NCBI GenBank assembly: GCA_964423645.1
Contig: CAYRFE010000002.1
Location: 1-64,000 of the forward strand
Length of the DNA: 64,000 nt
Source: CAYRFE01 sp964423645 [NCBI: uncultured bacterium]
Lineage (GTDB): Bacteria; Macinerneyibacteriota; Macinerneyibacteria; Macinerneyibacteriales
Direction of reading: 5' to 3'
Positions within the stretch are counted from its first letter, which is position 1; every line of letters begins with the position of its first letter. This document shows positions 36,761 through 45,901 of this stretch, piece by piece. The notes under the pieces were generated by a model. The model was not told the origin of the DNA. It saw nothing but the letters and a program-made list of their open reading frames with translations, and did not search any database. Position numbers and translations under genes: made by a program.

Positions 36761-37516
36761 ATGCAGCGAAGTATATTCACCACATATCTGCAAGAGTTGT
36801 TTTCCATCGCGCGGATCAAGGATGCATCCATGAACGGATTGCAGGTTGAGGGCGCGTCCGATATCAAAAAGATCATCGGTGCGGTGGATATCAACGATGC
36901 GGTCATCGAATACGCAATTTCGCAAAAAGCGGACACTATCATCGTGCATCACGGGTTTTTCTGGGGCAAACCCCTCGCCGTCGAAGGCGTGCTTCGCGAA
37001 CGTATAAAAAAGCTTCTTATGCATAATATCAACCTTTACGCGGTGCACTTACCGCTTGATATGCATCCCGTGTTGGGGAATAACATCGCGATCATGAATG
37101 CGCTCGGTATTCACGACACCATGCCGCTTGCCGACTGGGGCGGTTTCCCGATGGGTGTGGTCGGCTCATTTGCGACACCGCAACCTGTCGAGGCTCTGAA
37201 ACAAGCACTCGTCGCGCGGTTCGGCACACTTAAACATGAACATTGCACACGTGATACGATCTCTACCGTGGGCGTGATCACCGGTGATGCTTTCTCGGTG
37301 ATGGACGATGTGCTGCGTTCACCGATAGATCTGTTCATCTCCGGAGAATTTACGCACGCGATGTATTTTCCTTTTGTGGAATCAGGGAAATCAGGCTTGT
37401 TTTTGGGGCATTATGCATCTGAAAAGGGCGGTATCCAAGCATTGTGTTCACATCTTATAGAACGTTACGGTAATGATATACAGGTACAGTTTTTTGAGCA
37501 TGATTCAGGTTTATAA
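36761..37516 (+). CDS. Nif3-like dinuclear metal-centre protein
   Basis: A 251-residue member of the NIF3/YbgI family (toroidal hexamers with a di-metal site, exact function unknown). Motifs: NGLQVEG at the N-terminus, HHGFFWG with metal-binding histidines, the mid-region HLPLDMHP, and the C-terminal GHYASEKGG. An in-frame ATG at 36743 lies upstream of the -10 box and cannot be used from this promoter, so I chose 36761. No ribosome site, in line with a leaderless mRNA. trxA follows after 19 bp. Confidence 0.9.
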   Translation: MQRSIFTTYLQELFSIARIKDASMNGLQVEGASDIKKIIGAVDINDAVIEYAISQKADTIIVHHGFFWGKPLAVEGVLRERIKKLLMHNINLYAVHLPLDMHPVLGNNIAIMNALGIHDTMPLADWGGFPMGVVGSFATPQPVEALKQALVARFGTLKHEHCTRDTISTVGVITGDAFSVMDDVLRSPIDLFISGEFTHAMYFPFVESGKSGLFLGHYASEKGGIQALCSHLIERYGNDIQVQFFEHDSGL

Positions 37517-37535
37517 CTACTAAGGAGGAATTGTT

Positions 37536-37874
37536 ATGGCGATCATTCACTTAAGCGATGATTCTTTTGATTCTAACGTACTTAACAAAGAGGGACTTGT
37601 TGTCGTGGATTTTTGGGCAGAATGGTGCGGACCGTGTCGCATGCTGGGACCTATCTTTGAAAAAGTGAGCAACGATGCCGCATACGGCTCGATTACGTTC
37701 TGCAAAGCGAATATAGACGAAGCGCGTGAGCAATCCACCAAATATCAAGTCATGAGTATTCCTACGTTGTTGTGTTTTCATAAAGGGTCGATCGTTTCTC
37801 AAAAAACCGGCGCGTTGAATGAAGATGCATTAAAAGCGTTTATCGACGATGCACGTAAAAAAGCGGGAGTATAA
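37536..37874 (+). CDS. trxA: Thioredoxin
   Basis: A 112-residue thioredoxin with the WCGPC active site (C31, C34) and the cis-proline motif SIPTL. It is the cytoplasmic disulfide reductant, recycled by TrxB (1785). GGAGGAA precedes the ATG. It lies in the run starting at nif3. Confidence 0.97.
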   Translation: MAIIHLSDDSFDSNVLNKEGLVVVDFWAEWCGPCRMLGPIFEKVSNDAAYGSITFCKANIDEAREQSTKYQVMSIPTLLCFHKGSIVSQKTGALNEDALKAFIDDARKKAGV

Positions 37875-37880
37875 TCGACA

Positions 37881-38414
37881 GTGATCTCATATCGACATAC
37901 ATTATGCGTCATTATGCTTGTAGTGTGCGCATTTATACATATTTTTGCTGAGGAGGAGTTATCCGTTACCGCTCCTCCTGTGACACGCATAACAAAATCA
38001 CCCACCAAAGCATTATTTATGGGATTGCTTATTCCCGGCAGCGGGGATTTTTATTGTAAAAAATATACCAAGGGTGTGATATTTTTCACTGCAGGTGCGG
38101 CGTTGGGTTATCAAATGTATTATTATTATCAAGAACAGAAAGATGCGTATGATGTGTATCTTCGCTATAAAGCGGCCTACACACAAGCCGGTGATGAAGC
38201 GTTGCTTTCAAAAGTAAACAGCGCATATGCTGATTATACCGGTGCGTATAATACCATGCAAACCTATATGTATTACTATCTTATCAACCTTGCGATCAGT
38301 ACACTCGACGGTGTGGTCGAAGCATATCTGTATGATTGGCATGTGAACGATGTGCATATCAAATCATCTGCAGAAGAAGGTTCGGTGTCATTGTTTCTAT
38401 CGAAGGGATTTTAA
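37881..38414 (+). CDS. DUF5683-like membrane-associated protein
   Basis: A 177-residue protein with signal peptide (cut near FAEEE) and the motif SPTKALFMGLLIPGSGDFYC followed by KYTKGVIFFTAGAALGYQMY, which resembles DUF5683 proteins: two short hydrophobic helices with a PGxGxxY turn. Function unknown. It starts with GTG; GGAG is 11 nt upstream. The protein at 46879 has the same plan, so the two are probable paralogues. Confidence 0.75.
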   Translation: MISYRHTLCVIMLVVCAFIHIFAEEELSVTAPPVTRITKSPTKALFMGLLIPGSGDFYCKKYTKGVIFFTAGAALGYQMYYYYQEQKDAYDVYLRYKAAYTQAGDEALLSKVNSAYADYTGAYNTMQTYMYYYLINLAISTLDGVVEAYLYDWHVNDVHIKSSAEEGSVSLFLSKGF

Positions 38415-38415
38415 A

Positions 38416-39189
38416 ATGAAACATAACCTTGTCGCAATTATCGTTGTTACGCTTTCGCTGTACATGACCTGTACCGCATCGGTTGATTTTGTATATAATT
38501 TACAAGAGAACACCATCGCCCCGTCAGGGCGAATTCTTTTTGAAGGCTCGTACCTTTTTGTATTACCGGGCATGGAAGAAGAATCCGTCGAATTCACGTT
38601 ACAGCCTGTCTCCGGGTCTGCATTCGGTAAAGTCTATATATCTCATTCGAAATATACCGATGAACGATATCATGTGGTCTATAAAACGGGCGATTCGTGG
38701 GTGACCATAGACAACGTATTCTCTCATTATGCGTTTGACGGTACCACCGCCATACCGATCATCCCTGCAGAACCGATCACGCTCAAAATTGTCTGTGCGC
38801 CGGGTTTTACGGGGTATATCCGATCGTTAAAAATCCGGTATTATTCAGCACAACCCGACAAAACGGTGACGCTTTCACAGCAGTATGCCGATATTCAGGA
38901 TTCACGGATCATTGTTACCGGAAAAGGCTTGTTTCATGATGCTTCACGTGATAGAATCGCTTTGAAAAAGGCTGAACGTGCCGCACTTCTTGATGCGTAT
39001 CGTACGATGATACTTCGCGTGCGTGAGCTTGCACAACAAGAACGGTTCAAATTGGATGAACCGAGGATCGCAGGTTTTGTGCGCGGCGCAACCGTAGAAA
39101 AAAAAGAACAACAAGACGATCGTGTGATCGTCACCTTGAGTATACCGATAAACGGGGTAACCGGTCTCAATCAATTGGTAAAGGAGTAG
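38416..39189 (+). CDS. Secreted protein with LPP20/FlgT-like C-terminal domain
   Basis: A 257-residue secreted protein. The signal peptide ends near MTCTA. Residues about 20-165 are a beta-rich domain of unknown type. The C-terminus (about 180-255) has the LPP20-like pattern: LKKAERAALLDAYRTMI, a helix, then GFVRGATVEKKEQQDDRVIV and a final strand. The frame is open upstream to 38350, but the signal peptide begins at 38416. It lies 1 bp after the previous stop. Probably an envelope protein. Confidence 0.75.
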   Translation: MKHNLVAIIVVTLSLYMTCTASVDFVYNLQENTIAPSGRILFEGSYLFVLPGMEEESVEFTLQPVSGSAFGKVYISHSKYTDERYHVVYKTGDSWVTIDNVFSHYAFDGTTAIPIIPAEPITLKIVCAPGFTGYIRSLKIRYYSAQPDKTVTLSQQYADIQDSRIIVTGKGLFHDASRDRIALKKAERAALLDAYRTMILRVRELAQQERFKLDEPRIAGFVRGATVEKKEQQDDRVIVTLSIPINGVTGLNQLVKE

Positions 39190-39191
39190 GA

Positions 39192-39845
39192 ATGTATAAG
39201 ATCATGCTCGTTGCGTGTTTTCTTTATGCTTCAATGGTATATGCCGTTGAAGAAGGACAGATCATCGATCCTACCGTGCCGTCTGAAACGATTGAAAAAA
39301 AAGAAACGACCCCTGTTGTCCCAACGCCCGATACGAAGACCAACGATTCGTATATCGAGTGTGAAAATGATCCGAAAGAATTTTTTACATTATATCCCGA
39401 GAATGACCATATCGGAAAAGTGCGATTGTCATCAGGTACCGAACCGGTGATGAAAGGGTTTTTCTCGTATGTTTTTACATATGATTTTTCTAAAGCAAAA
39501 AAAGGTGCGGTCTATCTTTCGCTTAACAGGGACATCACACAGTTTCAAGAGATGACCATTCCGTTGTATGGCGACGGCTCAAAAAATGAGGTTCGTATTC
39601 GTTTTGTCGATAAGGACGGTGAAGTATATACGACCGTCTTAGGAACGATCGTATTGGATTGGAAGGATTCCTGGAAATTGATAAAACTTTCTCCGAAAGA
39701 TTTTGAATTCACTGATTGGGCAGAGACCAACACGGTCAATAAAAAGATGGACTATCCCATCGTCATACAGAAAATATATTTGGTCTATATGAACGGCGGC
39801 GTTGAAAAAGGGGCTGTATTTTTAGATGACATCACTATCCGCTAA
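39192..39845 (+). CDS. Secreted protein with galactose-binding-like domain
   Basis: A 217-residue secreted protein: signal peptide (cut near VYAVE), a Pro/Thr-rich linker (about residues 30-50), then a beta-sandwich. Segments such as GKVRLSSGTEP, AVYLSLNRDITQFQEMTIPL and the closing KGAVFLDDITI recall flagellar-sheath FlaA-type and carbohydrate-binding (CBM-like) jelly rolls. The assignment is by pattern only. AAAGGAG precedes the ATG. Confidence 0.7.
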   Translation: MYKIMLVACFLYASMVYAVEEGQIIDPTVPSETIEKKETTPVVPTPDTKTNDSYIECENDPKEFFTLYPENDHIGKVRLSSGTEPVMKGFFSYVFTYDFSKAKKGAVYLSLNRDITQFQEMTIPLYGDGSKNEVRIRFVDKDGEVYTTVLGTIVLDWKDSWKLIKLSPKDFEFTDWAETNTVNKKMDYPIVIQKIYLVYMNGGVEKGAVFLDDITIR

Positions 39846-39858
39846 GAGAGGTGACACT

Positions 39859-40482
39859 ATGAAAAAAGTATATTACGGCGTAAGTGTTCTTGTATTAATG
39901 GTGACCATTATCGGGTGTCAGGATTCAAATATTAAAAATCGTTTAAAAGGCGATGTGAAAACAACACCGCAGACTGAAGAAAAAAACGACACGAAAAAAG
40001 ATGTAACGGTCAAATTTGATGCGACACAGAAAGAAACACCCGTTGACGTACGGGAGGGTGTGATCATCGACAATGATATGCCTCAGGAGCAAACCGTGAC
40101 CGTGACCGTGAAAAAGGATGACACCGATGATGAGCCTACCGAAACTGTGAAAGATTCGGAAGGGGTCATTATTCCTGATGCGACGATCATGAAACGGATC
40201 CAAGGATACCGGATTCAGATCATGAGCGTGAGTAATAAAACGACTGCCGATACGATCTCAAAGCAACTTCTCGATCGTTGGGAAAGTGCGCGAAAAGGAA
40301 GTATGAGTTATACCTACAGGGATAATATTCCGATATACATTGAGTATTACGAACCGTTTTGGAAAATTCGTATCGGTAATTATAAATCCAAACCTGATGC
40401 CGAAAATCAATTGAAAGATATCAAACGTCTCGGTTATGCCGATGCATGGATTGTGCAGTCGATGATAATCGTAAAAGAATAA
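39859..40482 (+). CDS. SPOR-domain lipoprotein
   Basis: A 207-residue lipoprotein: lipobox TIIGC, then a long charged, Thr-rich linker (about residues 25-115). The C-terminal SPOR domain (GYRIQIMSVSNKTTADTISK ... WKIRIGNYKSKPDAENQLKD) binds glycan strands lacking stem peptides and locates proteins to division or remodelling sites. GAGAGG precedes the ATG at 39859; the upstream ATG at 39826 lies in the previous gene. Confidence 0.85.
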   Translation: MKKVYYGVSVLVLMVTIIGCQDSNIKNRLKGDVKTTPQTEEKNDTKKDVTVKFDATQKETPVDVREGVIIDNDMPQEQTVTVTVKKDDTDDEPTETVKDSEGVIIPDATIMKRIQGYRIQIMSVSNKTTADTISKQLLDRWESARKGSMSYTYRDNIPIYIEYYEPFWKIRIGNYKSKPDAENQLKDIKRLGYADAWIVQSMIIVKE

Positions 40483-40484
40483 CA

Positions 40485-41600
40485 ATGCTCACTTATTTTG
40501 AACAAAATGCGACACCGTTCGTGCCTTTTACGCACACAAAACGAATACCTGAAATGAGGTCGGGTATTTATACGGCACAAGAACGATTACAGCTTAAAGC
40601 CACACTCTGTAGTTCATCGCTCGTGGTAAGCGAGACATTATTGGATGCAGATATCGCTGCCGCCGAAAAAGATATCGCCTACACTGCCGGCGGAGAGTTT
40701 ATTTTTGCGTTGACCGATAAGCCGTTGCGTGATCTTCAACAACGTGAATTCAGCGCATTTTTCATTCGTGCCGCCTATCCGTGGGATTATGTCAATTGTG
40801 TCGGCGAATTGATCAATCGAGATTACGATCTCTTTATGGAAAAAAATGACCGGCATGCATTGTCTGATATACCTGAAGGAGTGACGATCATAGGTGATCG
40901 GTCAAAACTATTTGTACACACTACCGCCGAGATCATGCCCGGCGTTGTATTTGATACGCGGGAGGGTGCGATCGTCGTAGATGCAAAAGCGAAGATCAGA
41001 CCGTTCACGTTTATAGAAGGACCGGTTTATGTCGGTGTTTCATCATTGATCGACGGTGCAAAAATACGTTCGGCGACATCGATCGGACCGGTATGTAAGA
41101 TTGCGGGCGAAGTAGAAAATTCTATTTTTCATTCATACAGCAATAAACATCATGACGGATTTATCGGTCATGCGTATATCGGAAGTTGGGTCAATCTCGG
41201 TGCAATGACCACCAACAGCGACCTCAAAAACAATTACGGTGAAGTTGTGGTTCATCAAGATCCTTTCTCGCAAATATATACCGGCGCGATGAAGGTCGGA
41301 TGTTTTATCGGTGATCACGTGAAGACCGGTATCGGTACGTTGCTGACGACCGGTGCGGTAATTGGCACAGGAAGTTGTTTGTTTGGAGGCGGAATGTACC
41401 CGAAACATGTGCCTGCTTTTTCGTGGGCATCATCATCGTTGTGGGATGAATATACGATCGATAAATGTATCGCAAATGAAACGATCGTCATGAAACGACG
41501 CGGGATATCACTTGATGCGGCTTATGAAGAAAATCTTCGCCGTGTGTTCACTATCACACAAAAAGACAGAGAAGAAGGGAAAAAGGCATGGGAACGTTAA
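40485..41600 (+). CDS. GlmU-like sugar nucleotidyltransferase with left-handed beta-helix
   Basis: A 371-residue protein of the NTP_transf_4 (GlmU-like) type. An N-terminal degenerate nucleotidyltransferase-like part (about 1-150) starts with FVPFTHTKRIPEMRSGIYT. A C-terminal hexapeptide-repeat beta-helix (about 160-340) contains SYSNKHHDGFIGHAYIGSWVNLGA and IGTGSCLFGGGMYPKH. It may make a nucleotide sugar or transfer an acyl group. The position directly before a GlmM-like mutase, with 13-bp overlap, supports a hexosamine-phosphate role. The start is 2 bp after the preceding stop, with no clear ribosome site. Confidence 0.82.
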   Translation: MLTYFEQNATPFVPFTHTKRIPEMRSGIYTAQERLQLKATLCSSSLVVSETLLDADIAAAEKDIAYTAGGEFIFALTDKPLRDLQQREFSAFFIRAAYPWDYVNCVGELINRDYDLFMEKNDRHALSDIPEGVTIIGDRSKLFVHTTAEIMPGVVFDTREGAIVVDAKAKIRPFTFIEGPVYVGVSSLIDGAKIRSATSIGPVCKIAGEVENSIFHSYSNKHHDGFIGHAYIGSWVNLGAMTTNSDLKNNYGEVVVHQDPFSQIYTGAMKVGCFIGDHVKTGIGTLLTTGAVIGTGSCLFGGGMYPKHVPAFSWASSSLWDEYTIDKCIANETIVMKRRGISLDAAYEENLRRVFTITQKDREEGKKAWER

Positions 41601-42937
41601 TGGTAAGCGTCTCGGGTATTCGTGGCATTTACGGAGACTCACTGACACCTGATATTATTTTAAAATACGTCTCGGCCTATGCGGCATATTGTAAAGGCAA
41701 AACTATCATTTTAGGACGTGATTCACGGAAAACCGGCACATCCATCTCTGATATGATAAAAGGTATACTCGCCGCAAGCGGGTACCGTGTTATCGACTGC
41801 GGTATCGTTCCGACGCCGACCGTTCTTTTAATGGTTGAGAAATATAATGCCGACGGCGGTATCATCATAACCGCATCACATAATCCGGTTGAATGGAATG
41901 CCCTCAAACTAGCTTCTCGTACAGGACTGTTCCTTACCCTGGAAGAAGGAGCGGAATTTCTTGCAATGGCGGAAAAAGGTGCTCACGCCTATACTCAATA
42001 TTCGGGAATCGGATATGTAGAAACGTGCGATACTGCCGTTGACACGCATATCGAAGATATTCTTCGATCAATTGACATTGAAAAAATTCGTGCTCGAAGA
42101 TTTCATGTCATTCTCGATTGTGTTCATGGCGCGGGCGGGGTAATGACGCCAAAGCTCCTTGATGCGCTCCATTGCACCTACTCCGTGCTGTATGAGGAGC
42201 CCACCGGAGAATTTCCGCGAAATCCGGAACCTATCCCTGAACGTCTCACCGAACTTGCCGATACCGTTCGTAAGAAAGGGGCTGACATCGGATTTGCACA
42301 TGACCCCGATGTTGACCGATTGGCATTGGTGACTGACGGCGGATATGCGGTAAGTGAAGAATTTACTCTTGCATTAGCGGCATGGTCAGTGTTTGAACGT
42401 AAAAAAGGGGTTGCGGTCTGTAATCTTTCAACAAGCAGAATGATCGAAGATATCGCCGCTCGTTTTGGCAGTTCTGTCGTACGCACGCCGGTCGGTGAAG
42501 TGAATGTTGCCGATAAAATGCGTATTATCAACGCAATTGTCGGTGGAGAAGGCAATGGCGGAGTCATTAATCCCGATGTGCATTACACACGCGATGCGCC
42601 TGTCGGTATCGCGTTGATCCTTGATCTCTTGGCACGTCATGATCGCCCCGTATCGGCACTTATTCAGGATATACCGAAATATGTGATGATCAAAGAAAAA
42701 GTGTCTTTTTCGACATTACAGGAACGTGTCGTTGCAATGGATAGACTCCATAATCTACGGTCATTTGAAGATGCAAAGATAAATTTGGAAGATGGTGTTC
42801 GCCTCGATTTTAATGAAGGCTGGATACATATACGCCCATCGGGAACAGAACCGATCATTCGTGTGATCGCTGAAGGCGAATCTGAGCAATGGGTACGAGG
42901 AATGATCGATCTGATTCGTAAAAAAATGGGGATTTGA
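41588..42937 (+). CDS. glmM: Phosphoglucosamine mutase-like phosphohexomutase
   Basis: A 449-residue alpha-D-phosphohexomutase. The phosphoserine loop is TASHNPVEWNALKL, the metal loop DPDVDRLAL, the sugar-binding loop GGEGNGG and the phosphate-binding loop RPSGTEPIIRV. The sequence style is that of the archaeal/spirochaete GlmM-like group, so glucosamine-6-P to glucosamine-1-P is likely, but phosphomannomutase activity is possible. The acpS ATG overlaps its stop by one base (TGATG). Confidence 0.85.
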   Translation: MGTLMVSVSGIRGIYGDSLTPDIILKYVSAYAAYCKGKTIILGRDSRKTGTSISDMIKGILAASGYRVIDCGIVPTPTVLLMVEKYNADGGIIITASHNPVEWNALKLASRTGLFLTLEEGAEFLAMAEKGAHAYTQYSGIGYVETCDTAVDTHIEDILRSIDIEKIRARRFHVILDCVHGAGGVMTPKLLDALHCTYSVLYEEPTGEFPRNPEPIPERLTELADTVRKKGADIGFAHDPDVDRLALVTDGGYAVSEEFTLALAAWSVFERKKGVAVCNLSTSRMIEDIAARFGSSVVRTPVGEVNVADKMRIINAIVGGEGNGGVINPDVHYTRDAPVGIALILDLLARHDRPVSALIQDIPKYVMIKEKVSFSTLQERVVAMDRLHNLRSFEDAKINLEDGVRLDFNEGWIHIRPSGTEPIIRVIAEGESEQWVRGMIDLIRKKMGI

Positions 42938-43272
42938 TGAATATCGGTATTGATATCATTGAAATTGATCGTATCACTGATGCGGTCAAGCGGTTTGGAA
43001 CGGCATTTCTTCAACGGGTGTATTCTGACCGTGAGATCGCGTATTGTTCCGGCTACTCAGATCCGTACCCGTCGTATGCCGCACGATTCGCCGCGAAAGA
43101 AGCGTATATCAAATATCGCAGCGGGTTACACGGTGTAAATATCAATGAAATTGAAATTATCAATACTCTCAACGGCAAACCGAATCTTTATGTTCAGGGA
43201 AATCCCACAGGTTTATCGGTCTCTCTTTCACATTCACGCAACAATGCGGTCGCAGTGGTAATAGGGGAATAA
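42937..43272 (+). CDS. acpS: Holo-[acyl-carrier-protein] synthase
   Basis: A 111-residue phosphopantetheinyl transferase of the AcpS type that activates acyl carrier protein. The metal-binding GIDIIEIDRI start and FAAKEAYIK motif are clear; the C-terminal SLSHSRNNAVAVVI is typical. Start at the ATG overlapping the glmM stop. nnr follows after 1 bp, a pairing of acpS with nnr common in bacteria. Confidence 0.95.
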   Translation: MNIGIDIIEIDRITDAVKRFGTAFLQRVYSDREIAYCSGYSDPYPSYAARFAAKEAYIKYRSGLHGVNINEIEIINTLNGKPNLYVQGNPTGLSVSLSHSRNNAVAVVIGE

Positions 43273-43273
43273 G

Positions 43274-44740
43274 ATGTTTTGTGTCAACGTGGAAGAGATG
43301 AAAAAGTGTGACGTATTTACGATCGAAAAACGCGGAGTGCCGCCTCTTGTACTCATGGAAAATGCGGCATTTGAAGTATTTAATTTCTTATCATCACGTT
43401 TTACTCGCTCCGACCGATTCATAATCTTCACCGGAAAAGGCAACAATGGCGGGGATGGTTTTGCGGTCGCACGCCTTCTTCATACTCGCGGATATGACGT
43501 AACCGTATGTATCATGGACGCGACCACATCGAACGATGCTCGTTGGAATGCACGCATCGCGAAGAAATATGATATTCCGTGTAAACCGCACAGTATGTGT
43601 AATGCCAATGCAATGTCCTACACCGTCGCGATCGATGCGGTGAACGGCACGGGGTTTACGGGACTGCTTGAGTCGCACATCCAAACAATATTTAAACGTG
43701 TGAATGCACATCCGACGATAACTCGTATCGCCATTGATATTCCGTCGGGGGTTGAGGCAGATACAGGTCATTGTTCACCCAATACATTCAACGCTCATTA
43801 TACGATCACCTTTGAATACCCGAAATACGGACATTTTTTACAACCGGGAAAATCTTTCACGGGCAATCTTATTGTAAGACCGATTGGAGCCTCAGGGTGT
43901 ATGCATAAGGTCATGGGTGAGGCGATGTGGTTTGATGAGGTCAGGCTTTCGCGTCCGTATTACAACGTGCACAAGTATTCCCGCGGGCATGTCGCCGTGA
44001 TCGGAGGATGCAACGAATACAGCGGAGCAGCAGTGCTGGCATCAGAAAGTGCCTTGTATGCAGGAGCCGGCTATACTGCAGTCTATACGACGGCACATGT
44101 AGAGACTCGTTTGCCTGAAATAGTCGTTCACTCACTTCCGTCATTCTCATCATATGTGCTTACGCAAAAAGACAAAGACGGGGTGCTTATTATCGGTCCC
44201 GGCATGGGAAGATCAGATGATGTGCGCAATTTCTTAAAAAAATTATTTTTAGAGTATCGCGGCCTCACCGTTTTACTTGACGGTGATGCACTCTTTTATT
44301 TTAATGACTATTATCGTCCCGGTATTCACACGGTGCTGTGTACACCGCATGACGGTGAACTCACGTATATGAGCGGATTATCTCTTGAAGAAATTCAAAA
44401 AAACAGAATAGAAGCGGGGAAAAAATTCACACGGGATCACCAGTGTTTTTTGGTGATGAAATCAGAGTCGACTATCATATTTTCACCTGAAGGTGAAGTC
44501 GCTTTTTCTCCATACGGTGATCCGATCCTCGCAACATTGGGCAGCGGGGATGTGTTGGCCGGTACGATCGCAGGGATATGGGCGTCTCAAGCGGAGATAT
44601 CACCGTATCTTGCCGCTCAAATGAGTGTGTGTATACAGGGGAAGGCCGCCGAAGAATTAGTAAAAACAGGGAGATTTAGTGCAACTGCGACAACTATTCA
44701 GCAAGAAATTCGAAGATTGATCGAGAAGAAAATGATATAA
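43274..44740 (+). CDS. nnr: Bifunctional NAD(P)H-hydrate repair enzyme (epimerase/dehydratase)
   Basis: A 488-residue fusion. The N-terminal YjeF_N epimerase domain is at about 1-210 (PPLVLMENAAFEVF, GKGNNGGDGFAVARLL). The C-terminal ribokinase-like ADP-dependent dehydratase domain is at about 220-485 (GPGMGRSDDVRNF, CTPHDGELTYM, ATLGSGDVLAGTIAGI). Together they restore hydrated NADH/NADPH. Length is normal. Confidence 0.95.
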   Translation: MFCVNVEEMKKCDVFTIEKRGVPPLVLMENAAFEVFNFLSSRFTRSDRFIIFTGKGNNGGDGFAVARLLHTRGYDVTVCIMDATTSNDARWNARIAKKYDIPCKPHSMCNANAMSYTVAIDAVNGTGFTGLLESHIQTIFKRVNAHPTITRIAIDIPSGVEADTGHCSPNTFNAHYTITFEYPKYGHFLQPGKSFTGNLIVRPIGASGCMHKVMGEAMWFDEVRLSRPYYNVHKYSRGHVAVIGGCNEYSGAAVLASESALYAGAGYTAVYTTAHVETRLPEIVVHSLPSFSSYVLTQKDKDGVLIIGPGMGRSDDVRNFLKKLFLEYRGLTVLLDGDALFYFNDYYRPGIHTVLCTPHDGELTYMSGLSLEEIQKNRIEAGKKFTRDHQCFLVMKSESTIIFSPEGEVAFSPYGDPILATLGSGDVLAGTIAGIWASQAEISPYLAAQMSVCIQGKAAEELVKTGRFSATATTIQQEIRRLIEKKMI

Positions 44741-44752
44741 ACGGAGGTTTTT

Positions 44753-45841
44753 ATGGCAGATAGGGGAAAGATACAAATTTATGCATGCAGGAGCGCTCAA
44801 GATTACGCGGATCAGGTTATAAATGAACTGCACAATCTCAACGATGATACCAAACAGTATGAGAATCTGAAGGGCATTCTGGACGTAAAATCATTTGCAA
44901 ACGGTGAGATTGAAGTTGACATAGGAGAATCGGTGCGTAAAAAAGATGTCTATCTTTTCCAAAATTGTGCCCAGCGTAATAAAGGCGACCTCAGTGTAGG
45001 AGAGAATAAGCATGAATTATATCAAGCGATCGATGCCCTGAAACGTGCTCAAGCGAACACGCTCACTATTTTTGAACCCTATTGTACATCAGCTCGCAGC
45101 GACAGAGCCACGCGTCGTACATCGGTAGGCATATGGGTGCATTTTAAAATCATGATTCAGTTGGGAATGGATCATTACATCACGCTCCAACTACACTCCG
45201 ATAAATCAAAAACGATCATGGATCCGACTTCCGCATATATCGACGATATGCCGGCGGCATCATTAATGAAAAAATATTTGTTGCGGAATTTTGTCAAGAC
45301 AAAACAAGAATTTGATACGAATGTCCGTGAAAATTGGGCGTTTTGCACCGTTGACGTCGGCGGTGAAAAACTTGCCTATCAATTTGCAGAGACGTTCAAT
45401 TGCGGTCTTATCGTCGCCAATAAGCGCAGAAATGTCTCAAAAGTGAATTTTGTTGAAAGTATTGATATTTTGAGCAACGAACCGATCCAAGGTAAAACAA
45501 TTTGGGTCGTTGATGATATGATCGATACCGGCGGATCGGTTGTGAAATTACTTGATGAACTCAAACAAAAGGGTGTCAAAGAGATAAACGTGGCGGTTAT
45601 TCACCCCGAATTATCCGGTTCGGCCGTCGATAAGTTGCAAAAACTTATGGAAGATTCTATTTTGAATAATCTCGTGTGCTTAGATACCATTTTTATTTCC
45701 GATGAGATCAAAAAAAGACTGCCGCGGCTTCATGTGATCCCTTCGGCACATTTTGCCGCAGACTTAATTTATCGTATTAATGTGGGATATTCCATAACCA
45801 AATTTTTCTCACCGATTCGCCCCTATGATTATTTGAATTGA
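44753..45841 (+). CDS. prs: Ribose-phosphate pyrophosphokinase, divergent
   Basis: A 362-residue PRPP synthase with the ribose-phosphate loop VVDDMIDTGGS and the flexible-loop region NKRRNVSKV. It is longer than standard Prs (about 310-320) and carries changes: RRTSVGIWVHFKIMIQLG where most enzymes have a PISAK-type segment, and a 25-residue insertion around DDTKQYENLKG near the N-terminus. It probably still makes PRPP from ribose-5-phosphate and ATP. GGAGG precedes the ATG. Confidence 0.9.
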   Translation: MADRGKIQIYACRSAQDYADQVINELHNLNDDTKQYENLKGILDVKSFANGEIEVDIGESVRKKDVYLFQNCAQRNKGDLSVGENKHELYQAIDALKRAQANTLTIFEPYCTSARSDRATRRTSVGIWVHFKIMIQLGMDHYITLQLHSDKSKTIMDPTSAYIDDMPAASLMKKYLLRNFVKTKQEFDTNVRENWAFCTVDVGGEKLAYQFAETFNCGLIVANKRRNVSKVNFVESIDILSNEPIQGKTIWVVDDMIDTGGSVVKLLDELKQKGVKEINVAVIHPELSGSAVDKLQKLMEDSILNNLVCLDTIFISDEIKKRLPRLHVIPSAHFAADLIYRINVGYSITKFFSPIRPYDYLN

Positions 45842-45901
45842 AAAAGAAAAAAAAGTGGTATATAATCACGCGTCTGAAAAGATTGATTGGAGGAAACAAA
45901 T

